Positions 1 to 5,534 of a stretch of 5,607 nucleotides of DNA are shown piece after piece (within the stretch, counting starts at the first letter, position 1; every line of letters starts with the position of its first letter). Position numbers and translations under genes: made by a program. Under the pieces are notes generated by a model. The model saw only the letters and a program-made list of their open reading frames with translations, did not search any database and was not told where the DNA came from. Origin of the DNA: Betaproteobacteria bacterium (GTDB lineage Bacteria; Pseudomonadota; Gammaproteobacteria; Burkholderiales; Rhodocyclaceae); the NCBI GenBank assembly GCA_016880375.1, contig JAEHDO010000405.1, positions 1 through 5,607 on the forward strand, written 5' to 3'.

Positions 1-783
1 CTGAACGGCAAGCAGATCGTCGTCTACAAATCCGGCCGCACGGCGCCGGGGCAGGGCGGCGTGATGGGCCACACCGCCTCCATCGCCGGCGGGCTGACGC
101 TGTTCGAATCGGTGGTGCGCCACGCCGGCGCCATCGTCGCCGAGGACTTCAACGGCTTCGACGATCTGTTCTACATCGCCGGCGTGCTGCAGGGCAAGAA
201 GGTTGGCGGCCGCCGCATCGGCGCCATCAGCGGCGCCGGCTTCGAGGCCGTCGGCATGGCGGACAACATCGAGTCGGACAGCTTCGCCCTGGAAATGGGC
301 GCGCTGGAAGAGGCCACGGTGAAGAAGGTCGAGGAGATCCTCGTTGCCAAGAAGCTCGACCAGCTGGTCGAGGTGCGCAACCCGATCGACATCAACCCGG
401 GCGCCGACGACGAGGCCCACCTGCAAATTTCCGAGGCTTTCCTGCAGGACCCGAACATCGACGCGGTGGTGGTCGGCCTCGACCCGACCGCGCCCTCGGT
501 GCGCGCGCTGGTGGAGAGCAAGCTGCGCCCCGGCCACGACCTCAGCGACCCGAAGAGCACGGTGCACCTGATGCCGCCCATCGTCGAGCGCAACGACAAG
601 CCGCTCATCGGCATCGTGGACGGCGGCACGCTCTACGACGCCATGGCCGCCCTCCTGATGGACCGCGGCGTCTGCGTCTTCCGCAACTGCGCACGCGGGA
701 CGAAGGCGCTGGTGCGCTACGTCGAGGCGCGGCAGAATGCCGACTACCTGAAACACCGCCGTCCCGGCGGGACTGACTTTTAA
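1..783 (+). CDS. ADP-forming (NDP-forming) acyl-CoA synthetase, C-terminal part (5'-truncated by window)
   Basis: The frame is open from the first base and ends with TAA at 781-783, giving 260 visible residues; the start lies upstream. Enzymes of this family make acyl-CoA from acid, CoA and ATP through an acyl-phosphate and a phosphohistidine, releasing ADP. Visible residues 9-31 (YKSGRT ... GHTASIAGG) match the ligase-CoA domain motif that carries the catalytic phosphohistidine, here His24 (codon 70-72). The later stretch VRNPIDINPGA (about 122-132) corresponds to the NPxD segment typical of the family, followed by DAVVVGLDP in a Rossmann-like strand. The protein ends soon after the FRNCARG...ALVRYVEAR segment, so no ATP-grasp domain follows. 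It is therefore either a separate alpha subunit or a fusion with ATP-grasp at the unseen N-terminus. Only 14 bases separate it from the thioesterase gene, implying one operon. The acyl substrate is unknown. Confidence 0.85.
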   Translation: MNGKQIVVYKSGRTAPGQGGVMGHTASIAGGLTLFESVVRHAGAIVAEDFNGFDDLFYIAGVLQGKKVGGRRIGAISGAGFEAVGMADNIESDSFALEMGALEEATVKKVEEILVAKKLDQLVEVRNPIDINPGADDEAHLQISEAFLQDPNIDAVVVGLDPTAPSVRALVESKLRPGHDLSDPKSTVHLMPPIVERNDKPLIGIVDGGTLYDAMAALLMDRGVCVFRNCARGTKALVRYVEARQNADYLKHRRPGGTDF

Positions 784-797
784 CCGAGGGAATCCAT

Positions 798-1205
798 ATG
801 AGCGACACGCTGAAACCCGGACTCACCGCCACCTGCCGCATCGATATCGACACCGCCCGCACCATCGGCTTCATGGGCGACGAATGCCGCGTCTATTCGA
901 CGCCGAGCCTGCTCTACGACATCGAGATTGCCTGCCGCGACCTGCTGCTCGCGCACATCGAACCGGGCAAGGATTCCGTCGGCACCCGCGTCGAGCTCGA
1001 CCACGTCGGCGCGACGCTGCTCGGCATGTGGGTGGAAATCACCGTGACCCTGAAGGAAGTCAACGGCCCTGCCGTTTCCTTCGAATTCACGGCGCGGGAT
1101 GCGCTCGAGGAAGTGGCGCGCGGCAAGCACAGCCGCTTCATCGTCGGCACCGAAAAGACCGCGCAGCGGCTGAAGGCGAAATTGGCGAAGGCGACGGGGG
1201 GCTAG
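798..1205 (+). CDS. FlK-like hotdog-fold acyl-CoA thioesterase
   Basis: This 135-residue protein resembles the single-domain thioesterases related to fluoroacetyl-CoA thioesterase FlK, which hydrolyse an acyl-CoA to acid and CoA in the cytoplasm. The family features are MKPG-like start (LKPGL), FMGDECRVYSTP, CRDLL, VGTRVELDH, LLGM and a C-terminal GKHSRFIV. Thr35, Glu43 and His69 have exactly the spacing (8 and 26) of the FlK triad Thr42/Glu50/His76, and Gly62 matches FlK Gly69, so the active site looks intact. With that offset, the FlK lid residue Phe36 falls on Glu29, so specificity for fluoroacetyl-CoA is unlikely. The ATG at 798 has a good Shine-Dalgarno (GAGGGA, 786-791) six bases upstream and lies 14 bases after the acyl-CoA synthetase stop, so the two are probably co-transcribed. 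The natural substrate is not known; aryl- or arylacetyl-CoA clearance (CoA recycling) is an inference from the neighbours. Confidence 0.85.
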   Translation: MSDTLKPGLTATCRIDIDTARTIGFMGDECRVYSTPSLLYDIEIACRDLLLAHIEPGKDSVGTRVELDHVGATLLGMWVEITVTLKEVNGPAVSFEFTARDALEEVARGKHSRFIVGTEKTAQRLKAKLAKATGG

Positions 1206-1224
1206 CCCCTCACCCTAACCCTTT

Positions 1225-1238
1225 CCCCGCAAGCGGGG
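1225..1238. terminator. Short GC hairpin, possible terminator of the thioesterase operon
   Basis: CCCCGC (1225-1230) pairs with GCGGGG (1233-1238) around an AA, 20 bases after the thioesterase stop. The stem is perfect but no T-run follows (next bases CTAGGGGATTTG), so it is not a canonical intrinsic terminator. It belongs to the larger repeat. Confidence 0.3.
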
Positions 1239-1252
1239 CTAGGGGATTTGCT

Positions 1253-1276
1253 CCCTCTCCCGCTGGCGGGAGAGGG
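1253..1276. terminator. 11-bp GC hairpin, possible bidirectional terminator
   Basis: CCCTCTCCCGC (1253-1263) is perfectly complementary to GCGGGAGAGGG (1266-1276) with a two-base TG centre. It lies 16 bases beyond the ligase stop codon (1293-1295, read on the - strand) and 47 bases beyond the thioesterase stop. Its symmetry and position suit termination or blocking of read-through from both converging operons. Neither side has a T-tract, so Rho-independent termination is uncertain; 3'-end stabilisation is an alternative. Confidence 0.4.
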
Positions 1277-1292
1277 CCGGGGAGAGGGTGGG

Positions 1293-2582
1293 TTATCCCG
1301 GCCGCCTGTCTACCACCCGCCGTGCCTTGCCGACCGAGCGCTCGATGCTCGCCGCCGGCACCACGCGCACGCGGGCCGAGATTCCGATGCTGGACTTGAT
1401 GTGGTGCTGCAACTCGGCGGCGGCCTGGCTGCGCACGCTTTCGTTGTCGGCTTCCGGCAGCATTTCCACCTGCACCTCGACCTCGTCCAGGTTGTGCGGC
1501 CGCGTCACCTCGATGACATAGTGCGGCGCGAGGGCGCGGATTTTCAGGATCAGTTCCTCTATCTGGCTGGGGAAGACGTTTACGCCGCGGATGATCAGCA
1601 TGTCGTCCGAGCGGCCGGCGAACTTGTCGAGGCGGCGCATCGGCCGCGCCGTGCCGGGCAGAAGCCGGGTGAGGTCGCGCGTGCGGTAACGGATCATCGG
1701 CAGCGCCTCCTTGGTGAGCGTAGTGATGACCAGTTCGCCGAATTCCCCGTCGGGCAGCACCTCGCCACTGGCGGGGTCGATGATCTCCGGGTAGAAGTGG
1801 TCCTCCCAGAGGGTGAGGCCGTCCTTCGTTTCGAAGCACTCCATGGCCACGCCGGGACCGATGATTTCCGACAGGCCGTAGCACTCCATGACGTGGATGT
1901 TCATGCGCGCCTCGATGGCTGCGCGCATCTCATGCGTGCACGGCTCGCCGCCGGCCAGCGCAAGCTTCAGGCCGCTTGCCGCCGGGTCGAGGCCCTGCCC
2001 GGCGAAGCCGTCGGCCAGGGTCAGCAGGTAGGAGGGCGTGCAGCATATGATCTTCGGCCGGAAATCGTTGATCAGCTGCACCTGTTTTTCGGTCTGGCCG
2101 CCCGATATCGGGACGACGGTGCAGCCGAGGCGCTCGGCGCCGTAATGAAAGCCCATGCCGCCAGTGAACAGGCCATAGCCGTAGGCGTTGTGCAGGAGGT
2201 CGCCCGGCCGTCCGCCGGCGGCGAAAATCGAGCGCGCCATGACGTTCGCCCACAGGTCGAGGTCGGCGCGCGTGTAGCCGACGACGGTCGGCTTGCCGGT
2301 GGTGCCGCTGGAAGCGTGCAGGCGGATGATTTTTTCGCGCGGCACGGCGAACAGGCCGAAGGGATAGGCGTCGCGCAGGTCGGCCTTGGTGGTGAACGGG
2401 AACTTCGCCAGGTCGGCGAGCGAGGCCAGGTCTTCCGGCCGCACGCCGGCGCGCTCGAACTTGCGCCGCACCGGGGCGACGTTCTGCCAGACGTGGGCCA
2501 GGGTGGTTTTCAGGCGCTGGAGCTGGAGGGCGGCGAGTTCGGCCGGGGTGACGCGCTCGACCGCTTCGAATACTTGACGCAT
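1293..2582 (-). CDS. paaK: Phenylacetate-CoA ligase (AMP-forming), PaaK/PadJ type
   Basis: This 429-residue enzyme activates phenylacetate with ATP and CoA to phenylacetyl-CoA, AMP and PPi in the cytoplasm, the entry step of phenylacetate catabolism. Adenylate-forming motifs appear in order: P-loop SSGTTGKPT (91-99), AYGYGLFTGG (133-142), SGGQTEKQVQLI (160-171), GGEPCTHEMR (211-220), YGLSEIIGPG (235-244), RYRTRDLT with Asp303 (298-305), the hinge GRSDDMLIIRG (323-333) and a C-terminal GKARR with Lys419, the probable adenylation lysine. Length and motif order fit PaaK proteins of about 430-440 residues. An in-frame TAA lies 12 bases upstream of the ATG (2580-2582), so no longer start is possible. 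The Shine-Dalgarno is weak: only a GGGG about 12 bases upstream. It is transcribed divergently from the padB-like operon and shares its regulatory region, so padJ of the anaerobic pathway is the likelier specific name. Family identity is firm; the anaerobic assignment is from context. Confidence 0.93.
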   Translation of the reverse strand: MRQVFEAVERVTPAELAALQLQRLKTTLAHVWQNVAPVRRKFERAGVRPEDLASLADLAKFPFTTKADLRDAYPFGLFAVPREKIIRLHASSGTTGKPTVVGYTRADLDLWANVMARSIFAAGGRPGDLLHNAYGYGLFTGGMGFHYGAERLGCTVVPISGGQTEKQVQLINDFRPKIICCTPSYLLTLADGFAGQGLDPAASGLKLALAGGEPCTHEMRAAIEARMNIHVMECYGLSEIIGPGVAMECFETKDGLTLWEDHFYPEIIDPASGEVLPDGEFGELVITTLTKEALPMIRYRTRDLTRLLPGTARPMRRLDKFAGRSDDMLIIRGVNVFPSQIEELILKIRALAPHYVIEVTRPHNLDEVEVQVEMLPEADNESVRSQAAAELQHHIKSSIGISARVRVVPAASIERSVGKARRVVDRRPG

Positions 2583-2621
2583 TTCAAGAGTTTACCCCAT
2601 AAGCCGGGATTTCCATCCGGT

Positions 2622-2635
2622 TTGATCCTGGTCAA
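2622..2635. promoter_or_regulatory. FNR/Crp-family (anaerobic regulator) binding site
   Basis: TTGAT-CCTG-GTCAA matches the FNR/ANR/DNR consensus TTGAT-N4-ATCAA at nine of ten half-site positions. An extra flanking T/A pair (2621 and 2636) extends the symmetry. Its centre is about 46 bases upstream of the ligase ATG and about 108 bases upstream of the leader ATG. FNR-like regulators are known to activate anaerobic aromatic-degradation genes in denitrifying betaproteobacteria, which suits the encoded pathway. Which regulator binds is not visible. Confidence 0.65.
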
Positions 2636-2724
2636 ACACAGAACTTGCCTTGCGCCATGAAATGATACAAAATATCTATATCAAAACGCATTTTAAGAAT
2701 CACCAAGCGCGAAGCGGCTGCGCC

Positions 2725-2733
2725 GAGGAGGAG
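2725..2733 (+). promoter_or_regulatory. Strong Shine-Dalgarno serving the 2737 leader start, not padB
   Basis: GAGGAGGAG (core GGAGG 2727-2731) stands five bases before the ATG at 2737, ideal spacing. That ATG is in a different frame from the oxidoreductase, whose own ATG at 2808 is preceded by a C-rich stretch with no Shine-Dalgarno. The site therefore decides where ribosomes load on this mRNA. Confidence 0.7.
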
Positions 2734-2736
2734 ATC

Positions 2737-2805
2737 ATGAACAGCATTGCGTGCGCGACAATTGCGCAAAAACGTATCACGTTGACGAACGCGCGCGCCT
2801 CCTGA
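2737..2805 (+). CDS. 22-codon leader ORF upstream of padB
   Basis: ATG at 2737 opens a frame of 22 codons (MNSIACATIAQKRITLTNARAS) ending in TGA at 2803-2805, two bases before the ATG of the molybdoenzyme gene (TGATCATG). It has the only strong Shine-Dalgarno in the region. The peptide has no recognisable domain, signal or run of a single amino acid that would suggest classical attenuation. The arrangement suggests that ribosomes load here, terminate, and restart at 2808 (translational coupling). Alternatively, a sequencing indel has split an N-terminal extension of the oxidoreductase, or the ORF is chance. It is not homologous to anything I recognise. Confidence 0.45.
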   Translation: MNSIACATIAQKRITLTNARAS

Positions 2806-2807
2806 TC

Positions 2808-5534
2808 ATGGCCGCCACCGTCAGGAAAGTCCCGCAGTACTGCTACCAGTGCGTGGCCGGCCCCGATCTCCTCACCGTCAAGGTGGAGGACGGCGTCGCC
2901 ACCGAGATCGAGCCGAACTTCTCCGCCTGCGACGTGCATCCCGGCGCCGGCAAGTGCTGTGTCAAGGCCTACGGCATCATCCAGAAGACCTACAGCCCGC
3001 ACCGGCTCCTGCAGCCGATGAAGCGCACCAACCCGAAGAAGGGGCGCAACGAGGACCCCGGCTTCGTGCCGATCTCCTGGGACGAGGCCTTCGACCTCAT
3101 CGGCGCGAAAATGCAGGAAATCCGCGCCCGGGGCCTCACCAACGAGCACGGCTATCCGCGCGCGGCGGCCAGCTTCGGCGGCGGCGGCATTCCCACTTAT
3201 TACATGGGCACCTTCCCGGCGTTTCTCGCCGCCTGGGGGCCGGTGGATTTCAGCTTCGGCAGCGGCCAGGGCGTCAGCTGCACGCACTCCGAGCACCTCT
3301 ACGGCGAGCTCTGGCATCGCGCCTTCACCGTCTGCCCCGATACCCCGAGCTGCAATTACGTGCTCTCCTTCGGCGCCAACATCGAGGCCTCGGGCGGCGT
3401 CGTCGGCGCCTGGCGCCACGGCGTGGCGCGCGAGCGCGGCATGAAGCGCATCCAGTTCGAGCCGCACCTGTCGGTCACCGGCGCCGCCTCGGCCGAATGG
3501 GTGCCGATCAGGCCGAAGACCGACGCCGCCTTCCTCTTCAGCCTTATCCACGTCCTGCTGCATGAAATGCCGCGCGAGAAGCTCGACGTGCCCTTCCTCA
3601 AGCAGCATACCGGCTCGCCCTACCTGATCGGCCCCAACGGCTTCTACCTGCGCGACCCGGCGACGAAGAAGCCCCTGCTGTGGGACCTGAAGCGCAATGC
3701 CGCCGTGCCCTTCGACACGCCCGGCACCGACCCGGCCCTGGACGGCGCGTTCACCCTCGACGCCATCGAAGTCGGCGCGGACGGGGAGACGTGGACGCAC
3801 GTGGGCCTCACGGCCGAAACCGCCTTCGGCAAGCTGGTCGCCCGCGTCAAGCCCTATGCGCCCGAATGGGCGGAGAAGACCTGCGACGTCCGCGAAGGCA
3901 CGGTGCGCCGCATCGCCGCCGAGTACGTCGAGCACGCCCAGGTGGGGGCGACGGTCGAGATCGACGGCGAGACGCTGCCCTACCGGCCGGTGGCCATCCA
4001 GTTCGGCAGGACGGTCAACAACGGCTGGGGCGCCTACGAATGCTGCTGGGCGCGCACCCTCATGGCCTGCCTAATCGGCGGACTGGAGGTGCCGGGCGGC
4101 ACCCTCGGCACCACAGTGCGGCTCAACCGGCCGGCAACGACGCGGCAGGCGAGCGTCAAGATCAACGAAGACGGCTTCATGCATTACCCGATGAATCCGA
4201 CCGACAAGGCGCACTGGGCGGCGAAGCCGAAGGTGCGCAATGCCCACGACACCATGGTGCCCCTGTCGGCAAGCTCGCCCTGGAGCACGGCGCTCGGCCC
4301 GACGCACTTCTCCTGGATGTTCCAGAAGGAGTCGCCGGAGAACTGGCCCAAGGTCACCGCGCCCGACATCTGGTTCTGCTATCGCACCAATCCCTCGATC
4401 TCCTTCTGGGACACCAAGGAACTCTCCAGGCGCATCGCCGAATTCCCCTTCATCGTGGCTTTCGCCTACAACCACGACGAAACCAACCACATGGCGGATA
4501 TCCTGCTGCCGGAGCGCACCGACATCGAGAGCACCCAGCTGATCCGCATCGGCAACAGCAAGTTCATCGAGCAGTTTTGGGACCACGAGGGCTTCGCCCT
4601 GCGCCAGCCCGCGGTGAAGCCGGCGGGCGAGACGCGCGACTTCACCGACATCGCCACGGAGCTGGCGGTGCGCGCCGGCCTCCTGGAGAAATACAACGAG
4701 GCCATCAACCGCGGCTCGGCCTGCGTGCGGCTGGCCGCCGAGCATTACGATTTTTCCCTCGATCCCGCGCAACGGCACGATGCCGAGACGATCTGGGACC
4801 GCACCTGCCGCGCCGCCAGCGCCGAACTGACTGACGGCAAGGAAAGCGACGGCCTCGACTGGTTCAAGCAGAACGGCCTGCGCACCCGCCCGATCTCGCG
4901 CCTGTCCTGGTATCTCTTTCCCGAGCTGCGGAAGAAGGGCATCCGCTTCGAGATGCCGTTCCAGGAACGCCTCTATCGCGTCGGCGTCGAGCTCGGCCAC
5001 CGCCTGCACGAGCAGGGCATCAAGTGGTGGGACGTGCAGCTCGAGGAGTACGGCGGCCTGCCTAAGGTGCTGGATTTCCCCGGCATCTGGGAAAAGGAGA
5101 CCGTCAGGCAGGGCGGCGCCGGCGCCCTGGAACAGTACCCGTTCTGGCTCATCACCTCGCGCAGCATGCAATACGCCTGGGGCAGCAACGCCGGCATCCA
5201 GCTGATGAACGAGGTTTCCGGCAACGTGCGCGGCAGCAAGGGCGTGCTCATCAACAGCCGCAGGGCGCGCGAACTGGGAATCGAGGAGGGCGACCTGATC
5301 GAGGTGAGTTCCTACGTCGGCACGACGCGGGGACCGGCGATGCTGTCCGAAGGCATTCGCGCCGACACCCTGCTGATGATGGGCCAGTTCGACCACTGGG
5401 CCACGCCCTACGCCAAGGACCTGAACAAGCCGAGCATGAACAGCCTGATCCCGATGTCGATGGCGCTCACCGACTCCACCGGCTCCGGGGCGGACATCGT
5501 GCGCGTCGGCGTGAAAAAGCTGGAGGCAGCGTAA
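2808..5534 (+). CDS. padB: Phenylacetyl-CoA:acceptor oxidoreductase large (molybdopterin) subunit, PadB-like
   Basis: This is a 908-residue DMSO-reductase-family enzyme. PadB oxidises phenylacetyl-CoA to phenylglyoxylate at a bis-MGD molybdenum centre in anaerobic phenylacetate degradation. Order of parts: N-terminal Fe-S segment (C12-x2-C15, later GKCCVK at 48-53); molybdopterin core with GSGQGVSCTHSE (151-162, Cys158 a candidate Mo ligand), NYVLSFGANIEASGG (183-197) and EPHLSVTG...EWVPIRPKTDAA (218-241); a second MGD segment YNHDETNHMADILLPERT (554-571); and a C-terminal dinucleotide-binding domain from about 777. There is no twin-arginine signal, so it should face the cytoplasm, where acyl-CoA is found. 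I chose ATG 2808 because it begins ten residues before the Fe-S motif; an in-frame GTG at 2751 would add 19 residues but has no Shine-Dalgarno. The next gene overlaps its stop. The divergent phenylacetate-CoA ligase supports PadB; another oxidoreductase of this family acting on a related aryl-CoA is the main alternative. Confidence 0.8.
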   Translation: MAATVRKVPQYCYQCVAGPDLLTVKVEDGVATEIEPNFSACDVHPGAGKCCVKAYGIIQKTYSPHRLLQPMKRTNPKKGRNEDPGFVPISWDEAFDLIGAKMQEIRARGLTNEHGYPRAAASFGGGGIPTYYMGTFPAFLAAWGPVDFSFGSGQGVSCTHSEHLYGELWHRAFTVCPDTPSCNYVLSFGANIEASGGVVGAWRHGVARERGMKRIQFEPHLSVTGAASAEWVPIRPKTDAAFLFSLIHVLLHEMPREKLDVPFLKQHTGSPYLIGPNGFYLRDPATKKPLLWDLKRNAAVPFDTPGTDPALDGAFTLDAIEVGADGETWTHVGLTAETAFGKLVARVKPYAPEWAEKTCDVREGTVRRIAAEYVEHAQVGATVEIDGETLPYRPVAIQFGRTVNNGWGAYECCWARTLMACLIGGLEVPGGTLGTTVRLNRPATTRQASVKINEDGFMHYPMNPTDKAHWAAKPKVRNAHDTMVPLSASSPWSTALGPTHFSWMFQKESPENWPKVTAPDIWFCYRTNPSISFWDTKELSRRIAEFPFIVAFAYNHDETNHMADILLPERTDIESTQLIRIGNSKFIEQFWDHEGFALRQPAVKPAGETRDFTDIATELAVRAGLLEKYNEAINRGSACVRLAAEHYDFSLDPAQRHDAETIWDRTCRAASAELTDGKESDGLDWFKQNGLRTRPISRLSWYLFPELRKKGIRFEMPFQERLYRVGVELGHRLHEQGIKWWDVQLEEYGGLPKVLDFPGIWEKETVRQGGAGALEQYPFWLITSRSMQYAWGSNAGIQLMNEVSGNVRGSKGVLINSRRARELGIEEGDLIEVSSYVGTTRGPAMLSEGIRADTLLMMGQFDHWATPYAKDLNKPSMNSLIPMSMALTDSTGSGADIVRVGVKKLEAA

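Larger units (their letters stand above)
1207..1292. repeat. G/C-rich intergenic repeat between convergent genes
   Basis: The whole gap between the converging thioesterase and ligase genes consists of C-runs followed by G-runs. It starts CCCCTCACCCTAACCC (1207-1222), contains two hairpins, and ends with GGAGAGGGTGGG (1281-1292), so the outer ends are also roughly complementary. This composition matches the dispersed CCCTCACCC/CCCTCTCCCGC palindromic repeats often seen between genes in beta- and gammaproteobacteria. That identification rests on recall of the pattern; only one copy is visible here. It has no coding potential I would accept. Confidence 0.7.
2583..2736. promoter_or_regulatory. 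Divergent promoter region between paaK/padJ and padB operon
   Basis: These 154 bases are clearly AT-richer than the flanking genes, especially 2660-2700, and hold no convincing protein-coding frame apart from the leader that follows. An FNR-type palindrome sits at 2622-2635. Reading towards padB, a TGAAAT hexamer at 2658-2663 lies at the spacing expected for a class II FNR-dependent -10 element (predicted start near 2670). Reading towards the ligase, the same rule would place the transcript start only about five bases before the ATG, so the + direction is the better match. An imperfect inverted repeat, CCGGGAT/ATCCGG (2604-2610 and 2615-2620), would fall in the ligase leader. The hexamer matches are weak, so exact promoter positions are tentative. 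Confidence 0.55.

Noticed and set aside
1207..1222. CCCTAACCC-like stretch resembling a telomere repeat or CRISPR element
   Set aside because: It occurs once, as one arm of the palindromic repeat. There is no tandem array and there are no spacers.
1248..2660. Long open frame of 470 codons on the + strand opposite the ligase
   Set aside because: It lies antisense to a gene with all adenylate-forming motifs. Its low-complexity Ala/Gly/Arg/Val composition is what GC-rich antisense frames give, and it has no recognisable domain.
2664..2676. GATA-N5-TATC inverted repeat as a second operator
   Set aside because: The four-base arms in an AT-rich stretch are too short to support a specific site.
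2752..2768. Hairpin TGCGC (2752-2756) / GCGCA (2764-2768) inside the leader ORF as an attenuator
   Set aside because: It has only five base pairs, a seven-base loop and no T-run; such stems are common by chance in GC-rich DNA.
2751..2807. In-frame GTG at 2751 as the start of the PadB-like subunit, adding 19 residues
   Set aside because: It has no Shine-Dalgarno, lies inside the well-initiated leader frame, and the added residues show no family feature. ATG 2808 places the start just before the Fe-S motif. It stays a possible alternative.
2808..2900. Twin-arginine export signal on the molybdoenzyme
   Set aside because: The N-terminus MAATVRKVPQYCYQC has no RR motif and no hydrophobic segment before the Fe-S site. 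A cytoplasmic location also suits an acyl-CoA substrate.
2700..3935. Long - strand frame opposite padB (and a similar one at 4071-5396)
   Set aside because: Both are antisense shadows of the molybdoenzyme gene in GC-rich DNA, with no domain and no credible start signals.
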